From Putridiphycobacter sp045107045 (GTDB taxonomy: Bacteria; Bacteroidota; Bacteroidia; Flavobacteriales_D; Crocinitomicaceae): DNA of 64,000 nucleotides. Numbering within the stretch: position 1 is the stretch's first letter; each line of letters begins with the position of its first letter. The notes under the pieces are model-generated. The model saw nothing but the letters and a program-made list of their open reading frames with translations. It was not told the DNA's origin and searched no databases. Made by a program: the position numbers and the translations under genes. Where the stretch lies: assembly GCA_045107045.1 (NCBI GenBank), contig JBGCFR010000010.1:48615-112614 (forward strand), written 5' to 3'. Positions 26,933-36,245 of this stretch are shown here, piece by piece.

Positions 26933-29059
26933 CTATTCTATTTCATTTAAACTTGTTGAAATAACAAAATTTCCCATCAACACTTTAATTTTGTCACCGT
27001 TCATACTTTGAATAATTCCAGTTTTCGTTTGATGTCTCAATTTTACTTGGTCACCAATTTTCAATGTCTTTCGATTGGTTTTTGGTTGTTCAATATCAAC
27101 AACTACTTCCTTTTGAATTTTCTTTGCTATAGGTAAATCAGGGAGCGTCAATTTATGATTCAATTCTAATGGCTTTGTTTTGACGGCCAGCTTTGATTTC
27201 TCAATCACCACCAATTTCCTTAATGCTTCGTTTAAAGCCTTATTGGTTTTATGGTTCTTATTTTTTTTAATGATTTCAAAGACCTTCTTTCCAATATTAA
27301 CAAACTTATTCTGCTGCTCAAAAAATTGCCCCTGCCTTTTCGCTTTATCATTTAGATCAGCCAACTTATTTTCAAATTTCGAAATTTGCTGTTTTGCTTT
27401 GGCATTGGCATTGACTTGCTCAGTATTAATTTTTTTGAATTTTGATTTTTCTTTTTGAAGCGCAACAGTCAACCCGTCAATCTTCAACTTGTTCTCAGAC
27501 ACCTTTAACTTAGCTTTGTCAATCAATCCCTTTTGAATATCATTGAATTGCGCTACTTCAAATGTAAATGACGAACCGGGTTGCCCTACTGACAATTGAT
27601 ATAAAGGGCTTAGCTTTTTAGTATCAAATAGCATACAAGCATTCACTGCTTGAGGAAGAGTAGCCGTCAAAATTTTAATATTTGTATAATGGGTCGTGAT
27701 GACCGCAAATACTTTTTTGGCATATAATTCTTCATAAAAAACTTCTGCCAACGCCCCTCCTAGTTCTGGATCAGAACCGCTTCCAAATTCATCCAATAAT
27801 AAAAGTGTGTCTTTATTGGCTTCCTTTAAGAAAAATGCCATTCGCTTTAAACGATAACTATAGGTGCTTAATTGATTTTCGATTGATTGGTTATCACCTA
27901 TATCTGATAGAATACTATGAAACCAACCGGCGTTACTGCCATTTTCAACTGGAATTAATAAGCCTGACTGGAGCATCATTTGTAATAGTCCAACTGTTTT
28001 TAGGGTGATTGACTTTCCACCGGCATTTGGTCCTGAAATAACCAAAAATCTACTATCGTCATTGAGTTCAATTGTCTGGCCAATGGTATTTTCGCCAACT
28101 TTCTTGTTTTTTAAAAGCAGCAAAGGGTGTTTGGCACCTTTCCAATACAGGGTCCTTTTATTAATCAATTTTGGTTTTATAGCTTGCATACTTTCGGCCA
28201 AAAGCACTTTAGCATTATAGACATCAAACCTTACTAATAAACGTTGAAAAGCTTGCAGGTTATCTTTCTCTCCTCTCAATTCATCTGTAATCGCTTCAAG
28301 AATCTTATAGATTTCATGTTGTTCTTCAATTCTTAATTGATCTTGATGATCATTTAAAAAGACATTTTCTTTTGGTTCTACATAGGTATAGTTGCCTTTA
28401 GCACTAATGCCATGAATTTTACCCGGCACTCTCTTTTTATACGTTGATTGAACCGTTAGCAAGCGCCTGTTATCAAGATGTGTTTCTTCGCTATCTCCTA
28501 ACAATTCATCAGTTCGATACACCCTTAACAAGCGTTCAAAATTTTTATTGATGGCTTTGTAATTAGACTTTTGTTGCGATCGCAAATTGGCTAAGTTCTG
28601 AGTAGCATCATCCTTTATCACCAATTTTTTTGTGTCTAAAACCTTGGTAATAATTTTTAGTACTGAATCAATACTTGTAATATGTGCACATGACTCATAA
28701 ACCAAAGGCAATTGGGCTTGATTTTGTTTCGAGAATTTAACGAGTTGCTTAGTCCCTTGACATAGATTATATACTTTAATGAGTTCATCAACAATCAAAA
28801 CACCATTCTCAATTCTCAACATTTTCAAAGCATCATCAATATCCTCAGCATTTGAATGCGGAAAATTTAAATGCTCGTCGTGATAAATCGTTTGAATTTC
28901 CGCAACGACATCCAACTCCTTTTCAACTGCCGTAATATCCTTAAAGAATTTTAGGTTGTTAGCAACCGTTTTGGCTTTTTCCGATTTACAATACCCAGCT
29001 AGCAGCTGACAAATTACGTCAAACTCAAGGTCTTTGCTGCTTTGTAAATCTATTGACAT
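26933..29059 (-). CDS. MutS2-like ATPase without Smr domain
   Basis: 708 residues from the ATG at 29059 (MSIDLQSSKDLEF); an upstream TTG at 29092 would start before the predicted transcription start and is rejected. MutS core and clamp helices at about 1-290, then the ATPase with Walker A SGPNAGGKSITLKT, Walker B LLLLDEFGSGSDPELGGAL, and ITTHY. A long coiled coil (about 500-590) follows and the end is a small beta domain (KIGDQVKLRHQTKTGIIQSM). The Smr nuclease domain of Bacillus MutS2 is absent. Likely acts in recombination control or ribosome rescue, as proposed for MutS2. Confidence 0.9.
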   Translation of the reverse strand: MSIDLQSSKDLEFDVICQLLAGYCKSEKAKTVANNLKFFKDITAVEKELDVVAEIQTIYHDEHLNFPHSNAEDIDDALKMLRIENGVLIVDELIKVYNLCQGTKQLVKFSKQNQAQLPLVYESCAHITSIDSVLKIITKVLDTKKLVIKDDATQNLANLRSQQKSNYKAINKNFERLLRVYRTDELLGDSEETHLDNRRLLTVQSTYKKRVPGKIHGISAKGNYTYVEPKENVFLNDHQDQLRIEEQHEIYKILEAITDELRGEKDNLQAFQRLLVRFDVYNAKVLLAESMQAIKPKLINKRTLYWKGAKHPLLLLKNKKVGENTIGQTIELNDDSRFLVISGPNAGGKSITLKTVGLLQMMLQSGLLIPVENGSNAGWFHSILSDIGDNQSIENQLSTYSYRLKRMAFFLKEANKDTLLLLDEFGSGSDPELGGALAEVFYEELYAKKVFAVITTHYTNIKILTATLPQAVNACMLFDTKKLSPLYQLSVGQPGSSFTFEVAQFNDIQKGLIDKAKLKVSENKLKIDGLTVALQKEKSKFKKINTEQVNANAKAKQQISKFENKLADLNDKAKRQGQFFEQQNKFVNIGKKVFEIIKKNKNHKTNKALNEALRKLVVIEKSKLAVKTKPLELNHKLTLPDLPIAKKIQKEVVVDIEQPKTNRKTLKIGDQVKLRHQTKTGIIQSMNGDKIKVLMGNFVISTSLNEIE

Positions 29060-29081
29060 ATTATGTTTTGTCCGAAAGTGG

Positions 29082-29089
29082 CAAAAGTA
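29082..29089 (-). promoter_or_regulatory. -7 box of the mutS2 promoter
   Basis: TACTTTTG on the minus strand, a TAnnTTTG match 22 bp before the ATG at 29059. Transcription would begin downstream of the alternative TTG at 29092, which decides the start. Confidence 0.45.
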
Positions 29090-29142
29090 CAATAAAATGA
29101 TGGCGAAGAATAAAAGATGATAAGTAAATCAATTAAAAGAAA

Positions 29143-29170
29143 AAAGCGCAAACAAAAATGCTTGCGCTTT
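29143..29170 (-). terminator. Terminator after the T9SS gene, before mutS2
   Basis: Perfect 9-bp stem AAAGCGCAA / TTGCGCTTT with a 10-base loop. Read on the minus strand it is followed by TTTTTTCTTTT, so it ends the upstream large T9SS gene (stop at 29190). Confidence 0.85.
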
Positions 29171-29189
29171 CAACTATTTTATGATGAAA

Positions 29190-31634
29190 TTATTGTTTAA
29201 CAAATACCTTTTTGGCACTGCCATTATTTGAATTCAATTCTAAAAGATAGGTGCCAGACTGGAGTTTACTCACATCTACTTTAGTTAGATTTGCATTAGT
29301 AATCGAATTTAGCACCATTTTACCCTTCATATCGTAAATAGTATACGATACTATTTCCTGTAGATTGGTACTAATATTTAAAATATCAATTACTGGAATT
29401 GGGTAAACTGATAAACCGATTTGATCTGCAATGTTCAACCCTGTAAAATCCACAGTTGCACAATCGGACCTTTTTGAACAGCTATCTTTAAAAACCATTG
29501 CTGCATAGTCTCCAGTAATTCCCATTGCCGCAGTTGGTGTAAAAGATTGACTAATTTCACCCGGAATTGGATCATCACCATTGTTACAATCTAACCATTG
29601 GTAAGTGACGTTGGGCCCTACTTCTGTCACTGTTAAGGTGGCTTCATTTTGTGTTATTGTAGCATCAATTGGAAATAGTGTAATGTTTAAGGTCATGTTA
29701 CTATCACACCCAGCGGCATTTGGAATGACATCAGTAAAAGTGCCTGCTGTACTAACACTTAAATTATTAAATGCATATGTACTACCTTCGCAAATGGTAG
29801 CTGAAGTTGTACTTGAGGTAGCTTGATCCAACGTCAGATTTAAGGTTACAATTGTATCACAACTACCGGGCACCTCCACAGTATCAACATACTGACCAGC
29901 TGCACTTAAACTTTGTCCATAAAAATTATAAGTTGAGCCTGCACAAACTGAGGCACTAATTGAACTTTGAAATTCGGTGACAACATTAATATTTATTGAA
30001 TTTGATAAATAGTAACATCCATTAGTTTCCGCTTCGACCAATACTGTACTGCTAACCAATGGTGCAATAGTAAAATTACCGGAATTATTGGTTTGGACTT
30101 GTGTTAGATTTATAACTGCCGAGTAACTATTAAAACCTGGTGGGTAAATACTGATTGAAGTACTGTTGCCAAGACACAAGTCTCCATTTAACGTACCAAA
30201 GACCAACAAGGTACTTGGTTTCACAGTACCTCCAATCATAAATGCATCAAAATTGGTATAATAGGTAGCCACTCCTCCACTTGGTCCGAAAGAACAAAAA
30301 AGACTATCAGGTGTATTAACATGATCTTGAGTGCCAACTGGTGAAAAGGCAACTCCAGTAACCGCTGTTTGTCTAATTCCTAAAAAAACAGTTTGACCAG
30401 CGTAGTTCACATTACCATTAATAAGAGAAAGACTGACATTAGTTCCTAAATCACTAGCACTTATCGTATATAATATTGACGAATCTAAAATTACTCCATT
30501 ACTGTTTAATAAAAGACCCTTAATAGTATTATTTAGATTATTTGTGCTGGATGAAATGTAGGTATCAATAGTTTTAATATTTAATGGTAGTAATCCAGGA
30601 GGTAAATCATATTTGCAAGCAATTATGCCAGTTGTTGCTCCCCAACCTATTACCCCTGTTTGACTACCATTATTTGAATAACTTAAAGTATCACAATAAA
30701 TGTCTTGTGTATAGTAAAGTGTATCATTTGTTGAAAGTTGATCAGATGGGACATAAGCTTGAACAACTTGTGTACCTGGGTTAACTACTGGAATCCCATT
30801 AAATACAATGGTCTGCGAATGCCCAGGCGCCAAGCTTGCTATAGTTTGAGAATTCATGAAGGTATTTGTTCCTGTAACAGACAATGTAACTGGTCTATTA
30901 AACACCGTATCGCTACCACTGTTTTTTACAGTAACTTCAGCGGAGCTTGTCGTCTGCAATAATTTATTAACTTTTCCAAAATCAGTCATCAAATCAGTAA
31001 CTCCCATATCGTTTGTAAATGGATTTAAATATCCAAATCTTATTTCCGGTCTCCAATCAGACACTGCATTTAGTGTAGCAAGAGGTGTATTATTTGCTGT
31101 TGCGCCAGTTCGACAACCGCCAGTTATAGAGGTTTCTGCTAGGTAAATCGCACCAGTAGTTGCAAAGGTAGTCCCGATATATTCATAGGCTACATAGACT
31201 CCTCCTCCTGAATAAATAAAAGAATTGGTTACTGCAAAATCTGAAGTTCCTGCTACTGTAGGAATAACAAAAGTACCGTTATAGACAGTACTCATTGGTG
31301 CAGTCGCAATTGCCCAATCCGCTGATTTAGTATTTGTAACATCAGAAGTGTTTTCCAAATAAAAATGAAGATTTCCTGAAGCAACACCAACGGCGCCAGA
31401 ACTTAAATTAACACCTAAATCAGTAATAACCGTTCCTATAGGAATTGCTGCTAGTTCTGATGCTGGAATAATGAAGTGAGCTCTTAATGTTGTTTGAGCT
31501 GCTGTACCATTTGGAGCCCTTAATCCAGTTGTGGCCCCATTATTAGCAGGAGCAGCTACAAAAGTTGTAGATTGGGCAAAAATTGTTCCCACCATCATAA
31601 GGGTAACAACTAAAAAAAGTGATTTTGTTTTCAT
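29190..31634 (-). CDS. Large secreted adhesin-like protein with T9SS type A signal
   Basis: 814 residues. Signal peptide MKTKSLFLVVTLMMVGTIFAQ. The body is Ser/Thr/Asn-rich beta-sandwich sequence. At about 570-700 there are two tandem copies of the Bacteroidota module that begins (V/I)C(A/E)GSTY and ends GCD/SCD plus LNLTL or LNITL. The last 75 residues (LSVYPIPVIDIL to SAKKVFVKQ) are the sorting domain. No catalytic motif seen; likely a surface or matrix protein. It is monocistronic, with a strong terminator. Confidence 0.85.
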   Translation of the reverse strand: MKTKSLFLVVTLMMVGTIFAQSTTFVAAPANNGATTGLRAPNGTAAQTTLRAHFIIPASELAAIPIGTVITDLGVNLSSGAVGVASGNLHFYLENTSDVTNTKSADWAIATAPMSTVYNGTFVIPTVAGTSDFAVTNSFIYSGGGVYVAYEYIGTTFATTGAIYLAETSITGGCRTGATANNTPLATLNAVSDWRPEIRFGYLNPFTNDMGVTDLMTDFGKVNKLLQTTSSAEVTVKNSGSDTVFNRPVTLSVTGTNTFMNSQTIASLAPGHSQTIVFNGIPVVNPGTQVVQAYVPSDQLSTNDTLYYTQDIYCDTLSYSNNGSQTGVIGWGATTGIIACKYDLPPGLLPLNIKTIDTYISSSTNNLNNTIKGLLLNSNGVILDSSILYTISASDLGTNVSLSLINGNVNYAGQTVFLGIRQTAVTGVAFSPVGTQDHVNTPDSLFCSFGPSGGVATYYTNFDAFMIGGTVKPSTLLVFGTLNGDLCLGNSTSISIYPPGFNSYSAVINLTQVQTNNSGNFTIAPLVSSTVLVEAETNGCYYLSNSININVVTEFQSSISASVCAGSTYNFYGQSLSAAGQYVDTVEVPGSCDTIVTLNLTLDQATSSTTSATICEGSTYAFNNLSVSTAGTFTDVIPNAAGCDSNMTLNITLFPIDATITQNEATLTVTEVGPNVTYQWLDCNNGDDPIPGEISQSFTPTAAMGITGDYAAMVFKDSCSKRSDCATVDFTGLNIADQIGLSVYPIPVIDILNISTNLQEIVSYTIYDMKGKMVLNSITNANLTKVDVSKLQSGTYLLELNSNNGSAKKVFVKQ

Positions 31635-31729
31635 TGTGAATAGGTTTTGGGTTCTCCTAAAGCTACAAAAAAAATCAATGCAAATGACTTCACCCCCCAG
31701 AACGACTGCAAAATTGAATTGAAACTACT

Positions 31730-31879
31730 AACTAATTGGCATATAATCTTTCAAGAATTTACCGCTCCAATGTTTACCAGAATTAATCCCATCAATTAAT
31801 GGATCAATTACTCTTGCAGCACCGTCAACGATATCAAGTGGTGGTTGAAAATTGTGCTGTTCTTCCTTCTTTTTGGCTA
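31730..31879 (-). pseudogene. Relic of the 3' end of the SDR gene
   Basis: These 150 bp align without gaps to 32505-32654, the last 50 codons of the intact SDR gene, at about 138/150 identical bases. The frame is still open on the minus strand, and most differences are silent (for example PPLDIVDGAARV and HWSGKFLKDYMPIS are kept); it ends in TAG after MPIS, one codon earlier than the intact copy. Nothing homologous to the rest of the gene lies upstream. The relic is separated from the intact copy by a small secreted-protein gene. Confidence 0.85.
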
Positions 31880-31915
31880 GTCCAGTGAACTTCTAGGTGG
31901 TACCCTAAGGCGGCT

Positions 31916-32413
31916 CTATCCACTAATTTCAATTGTGCCCTGCAAAGTTGTGTGACCCTGCCACACAGCAGATATTACAGTTCCTGAACAAGTTGCTAAA
32001 GCTTGACTCCAATGGGGATATGTTTGCATTAGGTAACAATGAGGATCTTCACCAATCCACCCTGGCAACCATGCACTATTGGGAGCCTGAATTTTAGTAT
32101 GGTAATCTGTTGGACTAGGAAATGGATAAGCCGTAGAAACAGTAGCAACCTCATAGTGATAACCAGTGATCCCAGGAAACCATGCTATTCCACCAAATGG
32201 CATAACAACAACAGTTATAGGCGCAAGAGTGATACAGCATACAGCAAGAGGGTCATCTGAACCGCATCCTGGATAGGATTCAATTGGCTGCATAGTTACG
32301 AACATAGGACATGCTGTGGTATTCGAAACTCTAACGGGATAATTTGTGGATGTTTGAGCACTTAAATTAATTGATAAACTCAATAAAATGATAATTAAGA
32401 ATAACTTTTTCAT
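31916..32413 (-). CDS. Small secreted Cys-rich protein, function unknown
   Basis: 165 residues from the ATG at 32413 (MKKLFLIIILLSLSINLSAQ, an obvious signal peptide); the frame is open 31 codons further upstream, but those residues do not look like protein. The mature part has about seven Cys (TTACPMF, YPGCGSDD, AVCCITL, DPHCYL, LATCSGT) and many aromatic residues (GGIAWFPGITGYHYEVA), suggesting a disulfide-stabilised extracellular domain. No T9SS domain, no recognised family. It lies between the intact SDR gene and its 3' relic. Confidence 0.72.
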   Translation of the reverse strand: MKKLFLIIILLSLSINLSAQTSTNYPVRVSNTTACPMFVTMQPIESYPGCGSDDPLAVCCITLAPITVVVMPFGGIAWFPGITGYHYEVATVSTAYPFPSPTDYHTKIQAPNSAWLPGWIGEDPHCYLMQTYPHWSQALATCSGTVISAVWQGHTTLQGTIEISG

Positions 32414-32499
32414 AAATTTTGGTTTTAATTTGTTAATAATTAATCCAATATATGAAAAATTAAGGTGATATAAAAGATTTCGGTTGAATAAGACGATTA

Positions 32500-34032
32500 T
32501 CACCAACTAATTGGCATATAATCTTTCAGGAATTTACCGCTCCAATGTTTACCAGAATTAATGCCATCAATTAGCGGATCAAGAACACGTGCAGCGCCAT
32601 CAACAATATCAAGTGGTGGTTGAAAATCGTGCTGTTCTTCCTTCTTTTTGGCTAACTCAATCGGATCTTCATCAGTTACCCAACCAGTATCTACGGCATT
32701 TATAAACACCCCTTCTTTCGCAAATTCACCAGCCGAAGTATGGGTCATCATATTTAAAGCTGCTTTGGCCATGTTGGTATGTGGATGTCTTGGATTCTTC
32801 TTAAAAGTCTCAAACTTCCCCTCCATGGCCGACACATTAATAATATGCTTTTGACCCGTTTGCTCTTTCCGCATTAATACTGACAAACGATTGCACAATA
32901 CAAAGGGAGCAATGGAATTCACCAATTGCACCTCTACCATTTCGAGCGTTTCTACCTCTCCAAGTTTCAAACGCCAACTATTCGTTTTTCGCAAATCTAC
33001 TTGTTGTAAATCTGCATCCAATTCCCCTTCAGGAAAAACCTCTGAAGCAGTTAATGAATTATCAAAACTATAGGGTATTTGAGATAATTTTGCGGAGGCT
33101 CTTAAACCAATGCCTGGTGCTTCACCGTGCCAAGTCACGGGCATATTTTTTTTATCGACAGTTTGATGATTTAATGTATTGAGTTCTGCTAAACATTGTT
33201 GATGTGCCTTTAAAACTTCTTGCGCGTATGGTGGCAATTCATCAAAAAGTTTCTCCTCGTTTTCCATCAAATGTTTATAGAAACCTGCTGGTCTCCTCAC
33301 CGTCTGTGCTGCATTATTAATTAAAATGTCTAAACGATCATATTGCATTTCCACATAATTGCAAAAAATTTCAACGCTTGGAATATGTCTTAAATCCAAG
33401 CCATGAACATGTAATCTATGCCCCCAATCAGTAAAATCATCTTCCTTCGAAAACCGTAGTGCTGAATCTACAGGAAAACGGGTTGTAGCTATTACAGTTG
33501 CGCCTGCACGCAGCATAATTAATACAATATGATACCCAATTTTTAGACGAGAACCGGTTACCACTGCAACCTGACCACTTAAATCGGCAGTTTGGAATCG
33601 TTTCGCATAATTAAAGTCACCACAATCTGTACACATGGCATCATAAAAATGATGTAGTTCAGTATATTCTTTGCGGCAGACATAACAATTTCTGGCCGAC
33701 TCTAATATTTTCTTTTCGGTTTGTTTAGGTAATTCCAAAAACTTAGGGGCCACAAAAATGGCATCTTCTCTAGCGGATCGAATGCCAGTTTCTTTTCGTG
33801 CATGTTTGTCGCGTTCTTGTTGTTTTCGTTTGGCCGCTTTTTTAGCATCCTTGCGACGTCTATCTTGTTCAATCTTAGTAGGACGAGACAATTTGCCAGC
33901 AATGGTCATTAATTCAACTCTTTTGCCCTCTGACAATTCAAACAACTGATTTGTGTCTTCTAAAAGTGATTTCAATGTTTCAATACATTGGTCTATCTCT
34001 TCATTTTGTACTTTGTTATCGTTTGTTTTCAT
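32500..34032 (-). CDS. Long SDR-family oxidoreductase with N-terminal zinc-ribbon-like region
   Basis: 510 residues, about twice a classical SDR. Residues 1-100 are charged and helical; about 115-140 hold two Cys pairs (CYVC ... CTDC) like a zinc ribbon; the Rossmann domain follows with VAVVTGSRLKIGYH and LDILINNAAQ. The catalytic region reads INVSAMEGKF then HTNMAKAALNMM: the Ser and Lys are kept, but the Tyr of YxxxK is Thr. The length includes a large insert at about 240-370. Activity is therefore uncertain. A relic of its 3' end lies further downstream. Confidence 0.85.
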   Translation of the reverse strand: MKTNDNKVQNEEIDQCIETLKSLLEDTNQLFELSEGKRVELMTIAGKLSRPTKIEQDRRRKDAKKAAKRKQQERDKHARKETGIRSAREDAIFVAPKFLELPKQTEKKILESARNCYVCRKEYTELHHFYDAMCTDCGDFNYAKRFQTADLSGQVAVVTGSRLKIGYHIVLIMLRAGATVIATTRFPVDSALRFSKEDDFTDWGHRLHVHGLDLRHIPSVEIFCNYVEMQYDRLDILINNAAQTVRRPAGFYKHLMENEEKLFDELPPYAQEVLKAHQQCLAELNTLNHQTVDKKNMPVTWHGEAPGIGLRASAKLSQIPYSFDNSLTASEVFPEGELDADLQQVDLRKTNSWRLKLGEVETLEMVEVQLVNSIAPFVLCNRLSVLMRKEQTGQKHIINVSAMEGKFETFKKNPRHPHTNMAKAALNMMTHTSAGEFAKEGVFINAVDTGWVTDEDPIELAKKKEEQHDFQPPLDIVDGAARVLDPLIDGINSGKHWSGKFLKDYMPISW

Positions 34033-34047
34033 ATTGAATTAAGGCCA

Positions 34048-34055
34048 CAAAGATA
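34048..34055 (-). promoter_or_regulatory. -7 box upstream of the long SDR gene
   Basis: TATCTTTG on the minus strand, fitting TAnnTTTG, 15 bp before the ATG at 34032. No clear -33 box. Confidence 0.35.
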
Positions 34056-34102
34056 AAACGGAACATTAAATAAACCTTGACTTATCAATAATTTTAAGTG
34101 GT

Positions 34103-34738
34103 TTAACCCATTATTTTAGCATATACTAACTCCAAGTCTTCTAATTCTCTGTAGCCATTTGACAACATAATAAACTCTTTACCCTTTTTTATAATCGTTG
34201 TTGGAAATCCTTTCACACCCATTTCTGATGACAATTGAAAATCTGCCTTGGTATTATATTTGGCCTCATCACTCTCAAAAAGTTCAGCAAATTTATTTAC
34301 ATCAATTGCCATTTTTTTGGCAATCTCTAGATAAGTCTCTAATTGATTGGTGTTTTTATTATCGTGATAGAAAGCAGTTTGTACAGCTTTAAAAAAAGCC
34401 AATTCTTTTGATGGATCAATCATTCGCACAACAACTACAGCTCTTGAGGCTGGCTCAGTATCATAAACAAAATTGGGATCAGAAAGAATATCATAAGAAA
34501 ATGGTTGATTTGTTCGCTTATTAATTTCCACCCAATGCTCTTTTAAAAAATCGGCCATATCAATGGCTTTTTCAACATTATTTGGTCTTAGTCCGCCTTG
34601 CACTAAGTGTAATTTTAACTCAGGATGGGCTGAGATAAAGTCATCTAAATTATTTGCAAACCCGTAACACCAGCTGCACATAGTGTCACCCACATAAATT
34701 AATGCATTTGCGTCGTTTTTTAACCAATCAAAATTCAT
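34103..34738 (-). CDS. DsbA-family thiol oxidoreductase, cytoplasmic type
   Basis: 211 residues without a signal peptide. Thioredoxin fold with an active-site CSWC in VGDTMCSWCYGFANNL, the long helical insert of DsbA/FrnE proteins, and the cis-Pro segment GVKGFPTTIIKKG. Probably a cytosolic disulfide oxidoreductase or isomerase-like protein. Single gene; 70 bp separate its stop from the upstream end of the SDR gene on the same strand. Confidence 0.87.
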   Translation of the reverse strand: MNFDWLKNDANALIYVGDTMCSWCYGFANNLDDFISAHPELKLHLVQGGLRPNNVEKAIDMADFLKEHWVEINKRTNQPFSYDILSDPNFVYDTEPASRAVVVVRMIDPSKELAFFKAVQTAFYHDNKNTNQLETYLEIAKKMAIDVNKFAELFESDEAKYNTKADFQLSSEMGVKGFPTTIIKKGKEFIMLSNGYRELEDLELVYAKIMG

Positions 34739-35003
34739 TGTTCAAAGGTAATGTTTGTTAGAATGATAAAGCACAACCCATGTTAAGAAAGGCTGATTTA
34801 AATTGATTAAAACCAATTCAAACCTTTTACTAGTGGCATAATTAGGTTGTTTTTTTTATATTTATTCCATTAGATTAAAAATAGACTTTTGCATACTGAC
34901 TACCAATGATCTAAAAACAATTTGTCCTTTTTCCTTAAAAAAATGCAAGATTTTATAAAACCTTCGTCTTTATTATTGAAGAGACCGCCTAAAGGGCTTT
35001 TGC

Positions 35004-35534
35004 ATGAAATCAGATAAAAAAGATAATCATCAATTGAATTCATTTTTTAAGGACGAATACTTGGACTTAAAAAAATATGTTCGCTCACGCATTTCAGAAA
35101 GCGCTGAAAGAGATGCTGACGATATCATTCAAGATGTTGCTTTGAAACTTTTTTCACGCAATAATGGCTCCCCGATTAATAATGTTGCAGGATTTGTTTA
35201 TGGTGCTATTAAGAATAAAATAATAGATATAATGCGCACCAAAAGGCAAACTACACCAATTCATGACGAGTCGGAGGCAGAAATAATTGACTTAATGGAC
35301 TGGTTATACAGTACAGCTGATAATTCACATTCGGAAAGGATGAAACATGAATTAAAGAAGGCATTGGCTGATTTAAAACCAGATTATAGAGAAGTTATTT
35401 TGGCTATTGACTTTGAGCGATTATCCTATCGAGAATATGCAAATGAAACAGGCACGTCGGAAGGGACTTTAATGTCAAGGCGACACAGGGCTCTTTCCAT
35501 TTTAAACAAAAAATTAGAAAACAAGAAACATTAA
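35004..35534 (+). CDS. ECF-type RNA polymerase sigma factor
   Basis: 176 residues. Region 2: LKKYVRSRISESAERDADDIIQDVALKLF; region 4: LADLKPDYREVILAIDFERLSYREYANETGTSEGTLMSRRHRALSIL. No sensor domain. It is followed by a two-TM acidic-tailed protein (18 bp), an overlapping small ferredoxin-fold-like protein and a tiny lipoprotein. No classical anti-sigma zinc motif (HxxxCxxC) is seen in the neighbours, so the two-TM protein is only a candidate regulator. Confidence 0.92.
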   Translation: MKSDKKDNHQLNSFFKDEYLDLKKYVRSRISESAERDADDIIQDVALKLFSRNNGSPINNVAGFVYGAIKNKIIDIMRTKRQTTPIHDESEAEIIDLMDWLYSTADNSHSERMKHELKKALADLKPDYREVILAIDFERLSYREYANETGTSEGTLMSRRHRALSILNKKLENKKH

Positions 35535-35552
35535 TATTTAAAAACCAACATT

Positions 35553-35972
35553 ATGTCAAATTACTTTAAACATAAAATGCGCACCAAAAACCCAATGGAA
35601 ATAGTAGGATGGGTGCTACTCGCCATTATAGGAATAACAGGCCTAATTATTCTATTTGGGTTTATTATTATGTGGTTGTGGAACTGGCTAATGCCAGATT
35701 TATTCGGACTGACCACAATTACATATTGGCAAGCTATGGGTATCTGCCTATTATCTAAAATTCTTTTTGGCGGATTTGGTGGTGGAAGCGGCAGCAGTGG
35801 TTCAAAGTCTGGTTCCAAAAAGAGACGTTTCGAAGATGGAGAATGTAAAGACTCCGGAAAGAATGAGATGTCGAAATGGAAATTTTACGACAAATTTTGG
35901 GAAGATGAAGGTAATCAGGCTTTCGAAAAATACGTAGACGAAAAAAAAACAAAAAAAACTGAAGAAGAATGA
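35553..35972 (+). CDS. Two-helix membrane protein with charged tail, in sigma-factor operon
   Basis: 139 residues. Two hydrophobic segments at about 18-45 (VGWVLLAIIGITGLIILFGF) and 55-75, a Gly/Ser linker GGFGGGSGSSGSKSGSKKRR, then a Lys/Glu-rich cytoplasmic tail with FYDKFWEDEGNQAFEKYV. No known domain. Small membrane proteins of this shape often follow ECF sigma genes in Bacteroidota, and may sequester or modulate the sigma factor (inference). Its stop overlaps the next gene's ATG by 4 bp. Confidence 0.75.
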   Translation: MSNYFKHKMRTKNPMEIVGWVLLAIIGITGLIILFGFIIMWLWNWLMPDLFGLTTITYWQAMGICLLSKILFGGFGGGSGSSGSKSGSKKRRFEDGECKDSGKNEMSKWKFYDKFWEDEGNQAFEKYVDEKKTKKTEEE

Positions 35973-36214
35973 CGGATTTCAGACATTATGAAACGCCTGA
36001 AAATCTTCTGCTTTTTAAAACAAGTATTGCCTCAAAACAAGATCTAAAGACAATTCGAAAAACCTTTTCCACCCATCATTCAATAATTGACTGGTGGGTG
36101 GATATTGACGACTGTGATAAAGTGATGCGCGTTGAAGTTGCCAATAAGTTGAAAAATGAAGACATCATTTCAATTCTTAAGCAATCAGAGTTTGCTTGTG
36201 AAATTTTAGAATAG
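35969..36214 (+). CDS. Small HMA-like (ferredoxin-fold) protein, no metal Cys pair
   Basis: 81 residues. Pattern beta-alpha-beta-beta-alpha-beta: LLLFKTSIASKQDLKTIRKTF, IDWWVDIDDCDKVMRVEV, NEDIISILKQSEFACEIL. This resembles heavy-metal-associated domains that have lost the CxxC. ATGA overlap with the two-TM gene means co-translation. Cytoplasmic; function unknown. Confidence 0.7.
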   Translation: MTDFRHYETPENLLLFKTSIASKQDLKTIRKTFSTHHSIIDWWVDIDDCDKVMRVEVANKLKNEDIISILKQSEFACEILE

Positions 36215-36245
36215 GCATCCCGTATTTTTTTAGTAGATTGGTCCA

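Noticed and set aside
29059..29092. Upstream TTG start for mutS2
   Set aside because: It lies upstream of the transcription start expected from the TAnnTTTG box at 29082-29089, and family proteins begin near MSIDLQ.
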